NCBI RefSeq assembly: GCF_001649575.2
Contig: NC_051449.1
Span: 18,226,690-18,290,689, forward strand
Source: Kryptolebias marmoratus
Taxonomy: Eukaryota > Chordata > Actinopteri > Cyprinodontiformes > Rivulidae
Length of the DNA stretch: 64,000 bases
Direction of reading: 5' to 3'
Part shown: piece after piece, positions 46,430-60,335 of the stretch
Numbering within the stretch: position 1 is the first letter of the stretch
Layout of the letters: every line of letters begins with the position of its first letter
Program-made: the position numbers and the translations under genes
The notes under the pieces: model-generated
The model's database searches: none
What the model was told of the DNA's origin: nothing
What the model saw: only the letters and a program-made list of their open reading frames with translations

Positions 46430-49120
46430 CAGGACACGCCGTGCTCTCCGGCCGCCTCTCTGTCGATCTGTCCCTTTCTGCAGCCACACCTCCTCCAGAC
46501 TCGGGGGGGCAGATGACCTCAAGGACACACAACCTTAGAATCTCACTGTGGAAACCTCCGTGCAACCGTGTCTCTGCTCTCCTCTCCTGGTGACTGGCTG
46601 CCTTCTGAGTGCCATCAGAAAAAAACACCCGTCATCCCAGGACCACTGTGTCTCACAGAAAAACGAACGAACGAACAGAAACAAAACGAAACAGAAAGTG
46701 TACAGAGTGTCCCTAGTTCATAGCATCGGGGAAAAACTAAGAGGAATGAACTCTGGTCATTATTTTCAAATTGACAAAGTTTTACTATTTGGTGAAGTGC
46801 TATTTTTAAAACCAAAAGGAAAAAAAAAAAAGAAAACATCTTTCCATCTGAGACTTCTTTTGTGGTATAGCACAAAAGTCTGGAAAATATTTTGTCCTCA
46901 TATTGTTGCTATGCAGGCAGTTTCTGGTAGTAGAAAGGACTGTGACTCTTTTCTTACTGAATGAAGTGCCTTGTGTGAATGTTGTTTCTATGAGGAATTA
47001 TTTTGTACATGGCATATTTTCAGATTACTTCAGTTTTTTTTGTTTTGTTTTCACACAATATGCTTTAAAGTGGACACAAAATTGAAGTTTTACTTCACTT
47101 TTTTGATCAGCAAAAGCTGTGTATTTGTCTCATATTCTTCTTTTTTTTCTTCCAGTATGCTTGTGCCATTATATAGGTGTGACTTTGTTTCTTTCTGCTT
47201 TCATCCTACGTAGGAATAGTTGATTTGTTTTAGGCGAAGGAGTCCGCTCGCAGTCGTGTCTTTCACGTCCCACCGGCAAGTACAGTCGTTCGGTTTGTTT
47301 TTTTGTTTGATCTGAAAGCTCAGATAAAACTGTGCCATTTATTATCCTGTCTCTTAACTTTTATCACCCTTACTGCATTTTATTATTTGCCAAATAAGGA
47401 AATTATTTTTAACAGGCAGTCATGTCTTTACCAGGGTTTGAGCTAAAACTGTTAAATCATTACAAATTGTCACGTTTCTTTTCTCTTTATTTTAAAATGT
47501 CAAATTCATTTTTTGTTTTTGCTGTCAGGAGGCCCTTTCCTGTCATGTCGCGTTATTTAGATAGCTCTTTTATTTTAAATTTTCTTTGCACTCAAGGATC
47601 TTTCTCCAAAATGGTGCACATTTACAAAGGTGTCCTTTTTTTTAGATGTTTCAAATGGTCTAGGTTGTTACGGCAAAACTGGTCAAACGCCATGTTGTTT
47701 TTGTTTCTTTGTGATACTGGAGTCTTTAGGGAACAGAGTTCAGTCGGGACGGTGTTCTCCTGATTTGCACGCGGTCGCGGCCTGGCCTTTATCCAGACCT
47801 GCTGTGAAGTCAGAGAAGACCATATTTGATGTTTATCTTCCCAGACTTGTGTTTCAAACTCTTCTTCACCTCAGTGCCTAAGTTTGAGAGGAGCCCAGCA
47901 AAACCAAATGCTGCAACGTTAGCTACCATGGCAATAACCTTCTTTGGAGCGGAGTTTCCATCCCAGTTGTTTGGTTTGTGTAAGAGCACTTCGAGGTGGA
48001 ACAGTTAAGCTGGTTCTGGTGTCACAGTTAGTGCAGATAAAATAACCTCCAAGCATCCTTCTTCTTTCTTTTATTTATTTCAAGTTAAAAGTGCTGGAAC
48101 AACTTGAATGTTGCTTGGTTGATTCCAGTCACCGCAGCCAAAAGAGTCACCTGCATTGCCATATTTCCCAGCTTTCGTTGAGCAGAGCTGAGTATAGGAT
48201 GCCTTCGGAGCCTACAGATCCGTCCTGACCCATCAACGCAGCCCCCCTCGGTCGTTAGGGTCCACCTCAAAATGAAGCCCTACTGGGGTGCTAAAAAGCA
48301 AAGAACTTCATCATGGCATTGATGCTTTACTTCCTGCGGAGGCACAAAACAATTCCATGCTTTGTGAGATCAGCGTTGTTTCATATTTTAATTTGGAGTT
48401 TAGTTTAAACGCAGTCCGGCCACAAATGTAGATCAGATGTGGTTCAGCTGGGTTATCCGTGTATGCCCCATGGTTTAAAGTTCTTGGTATTTAATTTAAA
48501 AACTTACACTACTTTTTTCGTCTTTTTTTTTAAATATAAAGGCTGCTGCTCATTCAGGAAAATGAAAAACCTGAACATATCTTTTGCATTACCATGTGTT
48601 GGCGGGGAGTTTCCGGCGCGTGACGATGGATTTGGTGCAATGCCCTTTTTTTATATGAAGCGTTCCTTCAGCTCCTCTCAATCTCTCCACGATTACCTTT
48701 CTCTGAAAATGTTTGTCATTGTGATATTTTTCTACCTGCATCTCGTCAGTATTTGGTTTGAAAAAAATATAATAAACTGCATATTTTAGATTTTTATTTT
48801 CTATTTTTAGATCTGTTAAGTCGTTTATTTTGATAAGAACTCTGTCAGGTTTCTATCAGATGTGTGTGTGTTTGTGTGTGTGTTTGCTTCCTTCCAGTTT
48901 TTCTTTGTGTATCACTTCACTCATTCTCACATATTGATCGTTTTGTTTTAACACCAAAGTTCTGAAACACTTGAGTTTGGGTCACTGTGCTTGTCTGGGT
49001 TAGGTTCTTCACTTTTCATTAGAAAAATAACACTTTTGGTTTTTGTTGACTTTTGAGTTTTGGCAGAGTGTTTGTCATCCTGAGCATCATCTTATTTTTT
49101 CTTTTTCTTAATAAAGGCTT
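46430..49120 (+). other. CTDSPL 3' UTR
   Basis: Non-coding, T-rich sequence after the stop at 46427-46429. Plus-strand AATAAA signals occur at 48771-48776 and 49110-49115. The latter would make a UTR of about 2.7 kb, a length usual for this family. Open frames inside lack any family signature. Confidence 0.6.
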
Positions 49121-49499
49121 CATTAAAACTATTTTGTCATGTCTTTTCTTTTCCCCCACTAACATTCAATATATTACATTATTAAAGGCCAAAGACCATC
49201 ACTTTAAACGGGCACGAGTCGTGTCGTCTTTACTTCTTCCTTTAAAAGACTTTTACAGTCAGCTGGATTTGTTTTGCCCTTTCATTTTTTCCAGATGTCA
49301 CAATAAAGTACATTTTTATGGAGGGTTGTTGCTTGTCGTTTGTCAAAATTAATGGTAGCTTAGTCCCGCAAAATGCTTGGCAGTCCCGCACAATGACAGT
49401 TTAAATTTTTGTCAGAACTGCAAACTGTAAGTGGCGGTTCTTGGGGCTGCCGCTGGTGGAAAACTCTTACCACCTTATTGGTTCTTACTCTTTGTGCTC

Positions 49500-49790
49500 A
49501 CATGATCAGTTTCGACTCTGTTCCTTTTCTTCGCACAGAATTGGCGGGGGAAAAGGGCTTTTGTCTACTCTGCTCCATTTGCATGGAACACGTTGCAAAA
49601 AGACTGGAAACTAACTGAACTTATCTCACTGAGCACTTGAGAAGGCTTCTTTAAATTGCAACAGTTTTAAAATAATTCTTTGAATGGCATTTTAATTGTG
49701 CCTCTTGGCCAGGACTCCCTTGGAAAAGAGGTTTTTAATTTCAATGGGACTTTCCTGGTGAAATAAAGGTTAAATAAATAAATAAATTTG
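49500..49790 (+). mobile_element. 3' end of a non-LTR retrotransposon (LINE)
   Basis: The tail reads GGCCAGGACTCCCTTGGAAA, then AGAGGTTTTTAATTTCAATG, then GGACTTTCCTGG and AAATAAAGGTTAAATAAATAAATAAA, the typical 3' end of a fish LINE. Just before it, one frame gives VYSAPFAWNTLQKDWKL, the C-terminal residues of its reverse transcriptase ORF. 5'-truncated. Confidence 0.75.
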
Positions 49791-50996
49791 TAATCTAGTT
49801 AATATATTTTTGTATAATGGTGGCAGTTGCAGCTATTTCCACAGAACAATCTCTATCCTGACCTGCTGATTTGAAATCCACACACAGGTAACAGGTAAAG
49901 TGTATCCAATTCATTACTAAATAAAATATGTAATAAGTTTCACCTCCACCATGCTGGAACCTCATGCCACACCTTTGCCACCTTAAGAAAAAAAATAATA
50001 ATCTTGATCCGCTGCTGCTCCTTGTTAACAAGCTATTTGAAGTAAATAGAAAAGACTATGCAGACAATAATTATGTTCTGGAAAAATACACGAAACAAAT
50101 GAATCAACTAATTAAACAAACCATAGACCCAGTGAAGCTAGTTTAAAATGTAGAATTAAATTAAAACTTCTTGGGAATGCCTTAGCATTTTCTAAATTTT
50201 CTTTATTAAATTCCTGCCTTTTTGTGATCACTTTAAATTAAAGTGGAGGAACTTCAGCCTGGGCTGCCTAGACTTCTGTAGAACCTGTTCCTGAACTTTC
50301 TTTTATTGACACTGTGTACGAAGGGTGTGTCCACCCAAAGTTCACTTGTAATAACTTTATTCCTTGTAATGATAGGAGCTCAGCTTAAAAAAAACAAAAC
50401 AAAAAACCTGTCTTGTGTCGTATGCATTAAGTAAACTGGTTCACGAATGTCCTGAAGGTTCTTACTGAGCTGCAGGATTTGTCTTTCTTAGAGAACCGTA
50501 CTGTGTTTAGGAACAAACCGGATATAAATACAGTACTATGAGCGCAGCTGGACAGTTGTTTCTTCATAAGCAATACCTTTTTCAGTGTTAGAGGAAAGAA
50601 AACAATGCACATACAGATGTTTGTGTTCAGTGTATTATTCTTGATTTACAAACAAATCAATTATATGTCATGGCTACAATGACTAATTAAAACATTGCTT
50701 TCATGTCGACTTGGTTTTCTAAAAAAAATGATGATCTGATTAAAAAAAAGACAAAAAAAAAATTGACCAAAAATTAGGGACGAGTTAAAATCCAATGCAA
50801 ACACTGTAGAACTGTTTCTGCGACGTGATTAATGACCAAACTGTCCCTCAACATAGGCAAGATTATCATATCATTGCTGCCGTCACATCAACTACTGGGA
50901 TAGAGCTAATAAGTTAATCTAAAAGAAAACGTAAAAAATAAAATAAAAGAACTAAAACATGGCTTTGTTGAACGAAGCCCCCTGTAGTCTGATGTC
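49791..50996. other. CTDSPL-PLCD1 convergent intergenic region
   Basis: AT-rich, with no supported gene. The PLCD1 3' UTR must begin leftward of 50997; its end was not fixed. Confidence 0.5.
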
Positions 50997-53900
50997 TCAT
51001 TCTCCGTCGAGGACCATGATGTGAACAAAGAGTCCAGCTGAAGGGAGAAGGTCTCCGGTTTTATTGAACAGAGGCATGTGTCTGTATCCTGTGGAGGCAC
51101 AAAGCAGCTGCAGTCAGCCATCAGAAAACAAGAATACCAAGGCCTCTTTGTACAGTGCGCAAACTAAGATCTCTACTGCTTCCCCAAATTTGGAAAAGTT
51201 CCTTTTTCTGTTCCTTTATAGACAACATAGGCGTGTCAGTGGTTTCACAACACTGTGTTACTGCGACAGGGAGGGGGGAAAAGAAAAGAAAAAAAACAAA
51301 AAACTCACCCATTTTTAGGCTGTTGAAAGGAAGTGTGTACTGTCCGACAAACTCATTATCAGACGTAGTGTCGTAATCCTTGATGACAAAGCGAACGAGT
51401 GCCAGCTCCGGCACGTACACATCAAACTGGAAGTTCTCATTCCAGGCTGGGTTAAAACCTTTCACACAGAAGCAGAAACGTGCCATCAGAAATGAGATGC
51501 ATCGCTGACATCGTGCATCATTTCATATCTTACGTCCAGCACGTTGCAGGAGCTGTCTGGTAATCTTTTACATTTCGTCGCGTTTCCTTGAAGGCATTCT
51601 GACAGCTCCCAGAGGGCACTGATGCGCTTGATACATTATGTGTGTTACGTGTCAGCGTGAACAACAATGAAATGTGCAACTGACTCATCAGTCAGGCATT
51701 TGTGGTATTTTAACCTAAAGCCACACAAAACACTGACACGTAGGACTGCCTGCTTTATCATGAATATTTTAAAGGAACGGGCCATAGAAACATAAAAAAA
51801 ATAGAAAAATACAAAAGAAAAATCCACAAAACAGACCCAACAAAGCAAAGTTAGCTAAAACATCACAGACTGCATGTATTAAAGAGCTTAAGAAGTTACC
51901 ATTGTTATCAACAGTACTGGTCACTTTCTTTGCAGTATCAGCCGGCACTCCATAGATCTGCACTTTAACATATGGGTCCACAATGGAGGATTTCTTCTTG
52001 TTCACTTTAGGCAGCTGCTGAGCTGATATAACCTGGTGGCAGACAGAGACAAAGACTTCAAACAGGTTTTTACTGCGAATGCTTGCGAGAGAATGTTTAT
52101 CTTCGCGCTCATGAGCTCACCATGATGTGCAGCGTCTTGTGCTTCAGCCACTCTCCTCGGGTCAGAGTGATCGGGTCGAACTCGGTGGCGCTGTCCCTCA
52201 TGTAGGCCGGTTTGAGGACGTAGCCGCTCTTGCCGTTGACCAGGAATCTGCCCTGGTTCACGTCCATTTCTGCGCAGTCTGTCTGGAAATTCAAGGCAAC
52301 TGAGAGAATAATGAAAGAGAATGCAAGAAATGCGATGAATGAGATACGAGGCCATCAGCCATCGGTGATTCCCGATGACTGCTGTGTTATTATCAGAGGG
52401 TAATTCCATTTTTCTGTAGGGTTTTTTGCACCTATTTGGCAGCCAGCATTCCACAGTGGTACTGGATTGTAATTTGAGGAGTCGGTTCTTGAGCCTGAGG
52501 GATAAATGCGGCTCAGTTTCTCCACATTATGACGGATGTAGGCGTTTACTGCAGAAAACACAGAGTAAACCAAAGAGTCATGTACAAAGCTGAACGAAGG
52601 TTTCTCATTGTGAAGAGGCAGAGTTTAGGCACTATCGGAGACATTTTTCTTTACCCGACTCTTCTGCCAGATTCACGGCCTTTCCCTCCTTAAAGGATGA
52701 CATCTCGTAAAAGCTCTGGTTTTTCCTGGCATCCTCAAAGCTGTTAAAATGGACGCTCCTACAGTAGATCACCATGTCGGACAGCTCTTTGGCTAGTTTC
52801 AGCTTTTTCTTTAAGACATGAGCAAAATTAGACGCTTGTTAAAGCGCTGATTCATGTGCACACCAATGATGTCACACCTACCTTGCTCTTCTTCTCCTTT
52901 TGCTCATCTTCCTCTCCTTCATCATTTGACTCCTCCTCCTCAGTCACGTCCGTGTCATAAGCAGCTGCTGCCACCTCTGTGAAGCTGACCTCCAGTTTGT
53001 TTAAACGCTTTCCTTTGATCAGGAACTTTCCTTTCAGCTCCTGGAAGGCGGTGTACACACATGCCCAACATTGTAACGCTCTGTGAATGACATCCTCCCC
53101 CACCACAGCTTTTCTCCACGAGCTTCTCGATAAAACAAGCCGAGTGGATACCAACCTCAGGGGATGGGAAGTTTTTGGGCATGTCGTCGCCCAGGGGAGA
53201 GGTGACGAGCGCGCTCCCCAGGATGGAGCTCATGTGTTGGGCCATGACTTTCTGCTGCTCCACACTGCAATGGTTCTCCAAGGAGAGGATAACCGGATAA
53301 TCGGATGTCTGGGGGTGGGTACACAACCAGAACAAAAGAGTTAATGGAGGCCATCCAGTTCAATACAGAATCCTACCTGATGTTACACACCTTAAAGGCA
53401 TTCTCCTTGATGGCTTTGATAGCATCTTTGAAGAGGATCTTTGAGGTTAGGGTGTAACCGTGGTAGATCACTGGCTCATTCTCTGATCCATCCCAGCAGT
53501 CCAGCTCCACACAGCGGCAGCCCTTCAGCAGAGCTCTGACAGTCATACTCATCATTAGTGATGCAATGTGTGTGTACTGTGATGTTGCAATTAGTGTAGC
53601 AATGTCACTAAACTTTGGCACAAAACAAAAATGCTCCTGACATAACAAGGTAAAGTCTATTTTGATGTGTAGGTTTCATCTGCAGAAGCTGAAGTCGTTC
53701 GGCTCACCAAGACAGATGATTTGTTACCTGGCGTAAGCCTGCGTGCTGCTGGGCCCTTTGAGCTGATCTTCCATGAGGTAAGTGTTGTGCGAGGAGGAGA
53801 TGAAGTAGTGGTTGAGAGGCTGCTGCATGTCCTGGTACACCTCTGCGTGCTCAGGATTGAGAATCATGGCTTCCGCATTGTGAAGGTAAATGAGGAAGCC

Positions 53901-56900
53901 ATCTTTGGAGAGCAGCTTTTTCTCCTTGACTGGAAGGACACAAAGACAAGTCATAAATTTACTGATGAAGGATGTAACTCTCACCAGCATGTCTTCTTAT
54001 GAGAATTTATATGATCATTGTTTGATACTGTAGTCCAGGATAAAACATTGCTGATGGTAAAATTGGTCTCTTTTGCTCAAAACAGTGATAAAAGCTTCAT
54101 AGGCGTAAAAATGTTAGGGAACCACTGAAGATTAAGTGTGTAAAACAGTAATACCATATATTCATAAAACAATAAATAAATAATGGCTTATATTACTTCA
54201 GTTTTATGGTACACTTGTCACCCAGAATCTTTTTGAATCAAAAGCTTGTTGACCAGCATGATAATCTGCCTTGGAAAATACTCAGGTTTTTGGGGGGGAG
54301 GTTAGAGGTGCAGTAATATAAAGCACTAAACCGTGTGCATTATGAGTTTCTGCATCGTTTACAATAATAACCTCTAAAGTAGATCACGCTGGCTTTGTCC
54401 AATTCACAGAGTAGCAAACTGAGATCTGTACTCTTATCCTAAAATTAAAAATACACCAAAATGCTAAAAATACCATTAATTTCAGACTTTTCTTCTAAAT
54501 CATCAGACATCTATTTAAATAAAGAGAAAACCACAGCAGAGTTTTAAAGCTAAAACATCCCACCCCAGGGTAAAAAAACCTGATGAAACACTAACCGTGT
54601 TCATCCGGCTCAAACGTCTCAATGATTCGTTGTCCATCAGCCAGAGTGGCTTTCTCTCTCTGCTCCTTCATCAGGAAGTCCACCAGGTTTTTGGCACTCA
54701 TGAAGCCCGTGTTCTGAGCGTACTCCCCGTAGATGACGTCAATTTCCTCGCGCTGGGTCAGCAGGTTGTAAAAATGTTCAATCTCTTTCCCAGCCAGGTA
54801 TCCAGAGTTTGATGTGTCACATTTCTGTGTTGGGGAAATGTTAACGGTTAACATTTAGTCAGTCCAAACTAAAACCAAACCAACGAAGTAGTAATAAAGG
54901 TGGCAGGGTTTTGTCAAAGTAGGTTGAAAAGCAGTTATTTTAACAAATAAGAGACATAATGAGGTATATCCAACCAAAACAATACAAAATTATGTTTTCA
55001 CACACAGATGTAAACCCTAACTTTCCTAGCTAAATCTATTTTAAACTAAAAAAATCAGTGTTTTTAAGCAAAACACAGATCTCAGAATGTCCACAGTGAG
55101 GTCTACCTTTGTCTTGATGGATAAAAGTGATAGGACATAAAATGTTAGGTGTCATTTGTGAACGTAACTATATTGTTGTGTTCCTGTGGTTCTATCACCT
55201 GTTGATAAATGACTATTATTGACGAAATGTTTTCTGAGTGATCATTCAATAAGATATTTGATTTCAGCTTGTGTCTTTTCCGTTTATACACAGATTCCTT
55301 AAATTAATATTAGAAAACGAAACAAAAATCTAAAAGTTCTCAATTATCCTTCTTTGACATCTTTTGAAAACCTGTAAAGTTTTTCTCCCTATTTTTGCTC
55401 CTCAGAGACTCAGAGTTTTGTAGATGTTGATTTTTTTTAACCACATCACCTTTGTAAAATAACAGTATTGTTGTTATTAGCATTAATATTGTTAGACCCC
55501 ATACTGACCCTAACCTGCCTTCATACCAGTGACTTTTTGAATGTGCTGCAGGAATGGACGTATATTAAACTATCGGCATCACCTTGAAAAGGAACTCAGC
55601 GTAGTCGTCATCCAGGTTCATGTTGATCAGCTTCAGGAAGCTCTTCATCTCCGACTGAGACAGCTTATCATCTTTGTTTTTATCTGCTTTCCTCAGGCAG
55701 CTGAAGATCCAGCTGTGACAGTTTTGATGTAAGGAGGCGATACGAAGAGTTTCTGTCAAACTGCCTAATTCTCAGCAGAAGGGCTGTAAGAACAAGTTTT
55801 ACAAGTAAAACGTTAAAATATATGGAGATATTTTAAGCAAATACATAGATAATGCAAAAACCTGTTTCACAAATTACCACATGCCTAAGTAAAGTTTTAC
55901 TGTGTGTGTGTGTGTGTGTGTGTAGAACAAGAGATCATAAATACAGGTTGATGAGATGTTTCNTTTGGGGGAGTTTCTGTAACTCAAATGTTAATTTAAG
56001 GATACTGCTCTGCTTTCTGCTGCCGGCTCTGGTTGTTTATGCAGGTGATGAGTTTCTGCAGGCTTTTCACCCACTGCCCAGCCTCCTCCTCTGAGCTGGC
56101 GATCAGGTCCAGGTTCTTCTGGCGGCCCTTAAACATGATGGAGAAGCAGCGGCCCTCCACCTGCTCCTCCGTGTTCTTCTTGAAACCCTCCGACTGACGC
56201 CCAATTTGCACTGCTGAGATGTTGGAAACTGGAACTAAAAGTGGGGGGAATAAAGACACACTTTTTATTATTTTTTGCATTGTTTGTTCTGCGAAAGGTT
56301 TTTGGCGTTTTTGAGCATTAGTGAGCTGCTTTCTTTGTGAACAAGAGATTATCTCCGCTTTTTTTTTTTGAAGTCTGCAGTTACTTAAGTGCAGTGCTGT
56401 TTTATGCATCTTAGCAAATACGACTAAAACAATAAGGTATCACTTGAAAATAGTTTGTGGATGTAATACAGGACGAAAATACTATAACAAGACCTATTTT
56501 AGGACACTCCTACCCTCACTAAAATATACTATCCCTACAAACACAACCTCTGAACCGATATCATGAACAACTCAATTGTGTGTGATAAGACTAAGGCCGT
56601 TCAATCAAAAACCTACTTTACAACTTTATAACTGATCCATCACTCTTATAGCCCATGAGGGGAAATCGGTCTGAGGTGAAATGTTATCAGAGATAGTTTG
56701 AGGTGTGTCAGCGTTGAAAACACGAGTTTGGTGTTGCTAAGTAATAAAAAGTCAAAAGTAACGAAAATGTGTAAGACTCGTGTATTTAGGTGTGCAGGTG
56801 GGACGCAGGGGCAGCACTCACAGGTCTGGCTCGACTTGAAGGGTTTCTTGGACTGGCGCCAAATGGTCTTACAGTCGTCCTGCAGTTTTAGAAATCGAGT

Positions 56901-57327
56901 CTTCTTCCAGGACTGGGACCGGACCTTGAGGAGGTCTCCACCAGTCAGGAGGAACTGGAGGTCCGGATCACCCTCCATACCTGAGAAAAGCAGGAAAATT
57001 CGAGACCGATTACAATCCAAACCCACCGAGATGAATCCAGTACACCTGCAAAACCACCTTCCCCATTTGTCTGCGTTAATTTCAAAGCTGAAAACTACCA
57101 GACTGATTAGAAGCCTCAACGTTTCATAGGAGAGATTAATCCTGAACACAAGCTTGTTGTCTGACCCTAGATAACAATGTAGTACCACAAGCTTCCAGAT
57201 TTCAAAGTCAAAGTTTTTGCAACATACCTAGAAGTCTAGCACTTATTTGTATGGTCTTCTGGCTGGAGGCATGGTGAAGTAATTCCTCAGACTTGCTGAG
57301 TTTAGGCTGTTTCTGCACGCATGACAT
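50997..57327 (-). CDS. plcd1: Phospholipase C delta 1
   Basis: Fifteen coding exons on the minus strand: 57327-57228, 56980-56822, 56228-56006, 55712-55583, 54824-54596, 53929-53728, 53535-53391, 53308-53156, 53040-52882, 52808-52655, 52548-52432, 52299-52121, 52032-51900, 51458-51309, 51088-50997. All in phase, 774 aa. Order: 34-residue N-terminal extension, PH domain ([15 protein letters not shown].. about 37-150), EF hands ([15 protein letters not shown]), X domain, acidic linker ([20 protein letters not shown]), Y domain ([34 protein letters not shown]), C2 ([14 protein letters not shown]). The active-site set His328, Glu358, Asp360, His373 and Glu407 keeps the spacing of rat PLCD1 His311, Glu341, Asp343, His356 and Glu390. 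It cleaves PIP2 to IP3 and diacylglycerol, Ca2+-dependently. MEGDPDLQ at residue 35 could be an alternative start like the usual mammalian one. Paralogue a/b not resolved. Confidence 0.96.
55901..55924. repeat. (TG)n microsatellite in PLCD1 intron
   Basis: About 12 TG units, located between PLCD1 exons 56228-56006 and 55712-55583. Confidence 0.95.
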
Positions 57328-57850
57328 GCTGCTGCTGCTCTCATGTACTGAAACACTACCAGAGACAGCCGGGAGTCTGCAGAAGGGCGTGGACTGACCC
57401 CGGAGTTTACTTATTCTGCAGGACTTCCCTCTCAGACAGTCAGCTGACACCGACTTCAGCTCAATAAACACCAGACACCACGCAGAAAGCCGCAGTAAAG
57501 TTCCGGAGAGTTTAAAGTACCCTCAGGTGTTATTTCAAGCTAAGATAAATAAGAGTAGATCTGCCGGCAGTGTGTTTGTAAAGCAGGCTCTGCTCCATGG
57601 TAAGTTTAAAAATTAGCTAGGAGGCGGGGAATTTACAAAACATTATATATTATCGTAGCAGAAGCCAGCTAATAATTAACTACGACAGAAATCATTGACA
57701 AAACATTACCTGCGCAGCCAGGACAAAACCTACAAATGTTTAAAATGTAGCTAGTGACATTTTAAAGCGTAAAGCACATTAGTGACGCGTGTGTCTTTAA
57801 TCTGAAGACTGTAAATAACAGCTAGGGTTCATTTTAAAACCTCGGTGTTC

Positions 57851-57866
57851 TGGCGCCCCCTGGCGG
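57851..57866 (-). promoter_or_regulatory. Strong CTCF-like motif upstream of PLCD1
   Basis: On the minus strand this reads CCGCCAGGGGGCGCCA, a near-ideal CTCF core. It points toward PLCD1/CTDSPL. Binding is not shown by sequence alone. Confidence 0.55.
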
Positions 57867-60044
57867 TGACATGGCGATACTTCCGGTCGCTGAGATTTAT
57901 CAACGTAGTTCGGTTTTACTCGTTTTGTTTTTGTTTTTAAAGCACACATCGAAGAGAACTGGACTAAAACAACGAATGAAAGTCGAGAAGGGCGAACTTT
58001 GGTCCCCTCCTTTTCCTCCTGCTGAACAAGAGGTGTTTGTCTAAATAAACTAGGTGCTGTTTTGGTTTGGCAGCGTTTGCTTGTGATTGCAACAAGGAGA
58101 AACGAAGATGCCTGAACGCGGCCACACCTTTTGGCCGAGAAAACTGAGCTTATATTCATATATTTATATACACAAACTGCTGTGGGACTTTTTCTTATTT
58201 GAACAGGTAAAATATCCACAGTCTAAGAAGAAAATTAGATTGATTGAGTTTAAATGCGAGGGTGGGAAAACACACTAAAAATGCCTCCTATATTTGCTCT
58301 CTGTTGAAGAGCTCTTAAAGTGGCTACACCCATGAGATGCAAAACACAAGTTCATCAAGAAAACTAAACATAATTAAAAAAAAAAAAAGATAAAACTTAC
58401 CTGTCAGTTTCTTTTCAATCCCATTCGTTTCCATTTCCCCGTTTTAACTGATTTTTTATCTTCTTTTGCCGGAATTTATTTTAGTATTTTCTTTTTTATT
58501 TTTATTTATTCTTTTTGCTCCCTGTTTCCATGTGCGCAGTTTGGGGTGGGAAAAGGGCCGAAAGTGAGAATTTTATGCAGGTAAAGGGATAACGAGGACA
58601 AGCCACCCAAACGCAGCCTCGCAGGTGAGTAAATGGTGGTAATGTGAACTGAGGCAGGCACTGCTGCAGGCTTCAACACCGGTTTGACGAGCCTGCCATT
58701 CAGCCTGCTCTGCTGATGTCACAACAGGGTAGGGTTACACCTTCCCCTGCCTGTGCCATCATGCACTGCACAGGTTAACGTGACCTTGTTGCCAGCAAGA
58801 TAAGTATGTTTCATTATTACTATTACAGTACCCCCCTCCCCTCATTTTTTTGTAGTGAAACATATCTTTTCAAAAGCTTGAGTGAGGACACGAGAACACA
58901 ATCAGAGCCAACTCTTTTCTAAGAAGAAACAATATGAATGAACTGGGCAGGGAAACAACTCATAATACAGTGCGAATTTAATATCTACACTCCAGCTGGA
59001 GCCTTTGGCAAATGTATTATCATGTGAGCACCTGCCCCTCCTTTGCACACAAGGTAAATATGATCAGAGAGTCTTCTTCCAGCAGAGTTGGTGTAAGGCC
59101 GGCTCACAGAGGTGTCTGTATATTTTGAGGATATTGGTGACAGTGAAAGTGACAGATTAAGTCTTCACTTCCTTTTTTTTTCGTGCAGCTTTGTCTCGGC
59201 AGGATAATAGCCCTGCAATCAGAGGCGTGCGGGGCTCTCAGCACTTCCCTTTCAGGCCTGGCTTACCCTCAGCGCACCGTCAGCACCATGATGACTGAGC
59301 TTTAATGCAGCACCAGAAGGGGAGAACTTTCTGACTGGGGTAGACCACCGCCCCTAAAATCTACAGAGTTCAGAGAAGTGAGCGGGAAAACAGAGCGTTT
59401 GGGGCCACACTTATGTGTCTTTTATGGCCATTGCTTATGTGCACACAAACAACCACCAGAAATGTACATTTTACAGTTAAAATGTGTTCTTTACCTTGTG
59501 GTTTATACACTAAAACACACTTTAAATCAAACAATTTGATCTAAATTTTTCAGCAACATAAATTAGTGAGGTGTGGTGAGAAAAAACCCCAACAACTTAT
59601 AGATGAAGAAGTGTATTTGCTTGGAGTGTGGTTGTAAAACAAGCAAGAACAGGCCCAGGTGTTTCCTCACATACCACTGATGCCATCCATAGCTGCGCTG
59701 CTTTTCCTCACCTCTCAGAGTGCTGCTTCACTGCCACAGATCATGTAGCTCTGGTGTTGCCAAACAAAACATGCAAAAAGAAAGAAAAAGCTAAGAAAGG
59801 CACAATCTCCAATGCCCAAATGAGCATGTCTAAACTGCAGCAGATATTTTACTTTTACTTTAACTGGACAAAGTAAAGGTAGTGTAGTTTGCAGCAAAGT
59901 GCATTCGTCATCTGGTTTACATAAAAATATTCAAATGAGTAACATTACAGATGATACTTTTTTACTAATTATTCAGATAACCTTCCTAAGCATATCAGAT
60001 TGTAACTCTTAGCAGTGTGTTTAGAGTCCAGTAGTTTGTTGAAA

Positions 60045-60046
60045 AG

Positions 60047-60117
<71 letters not shown>
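60045..60117. repeat. (GATA)n microsatellite
   Basis: About 18 uninterrupted GATA units between PLCD1 and OXSR1. Confidence 0.97.
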
Positions 60118-60319
60118 CGGATGGACAGAAAAGAAATGACCAATGACAATTGTGCATACATTCAATAAGACTATGCAAACTATCATAAAAACTGTAAAAA
60201 TAGGACTCAAACTGTGCAGAAACTCACTTAGAGTGCAAAATATGATTAAAACTACGCAAAACAGAGGCAACATTGATTGCCATCAGTCTCCCATATAAAA
60301 AATGTACTGATGGAAACAA

Positions 60320-60335
60320 CGCCCTCTAGTGGCAG
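60320..60335 (-). promoter_or_regulatory. CTCF-like motif upstream of OXSR1
   Basis: On the minus strand it reads CTGCCACTAGAGGGCG, a close match to the CTCF core, about 380 bases before the OXSR1 ATG. Confidence 0.5.

Noticed and set aside
57797..58278. Possible small gene between PLCD1 and OXSR1
   Set aside because: Neither strand gives a recognisable protein, and expected neighbours such as MYD88 or ACAA1 have strong motifs that are absent.
59969..60273. Minus-strand frames with SIYLSIYL repeats
   Set aside because: Translation of the GATA microsatellite, not a protein.
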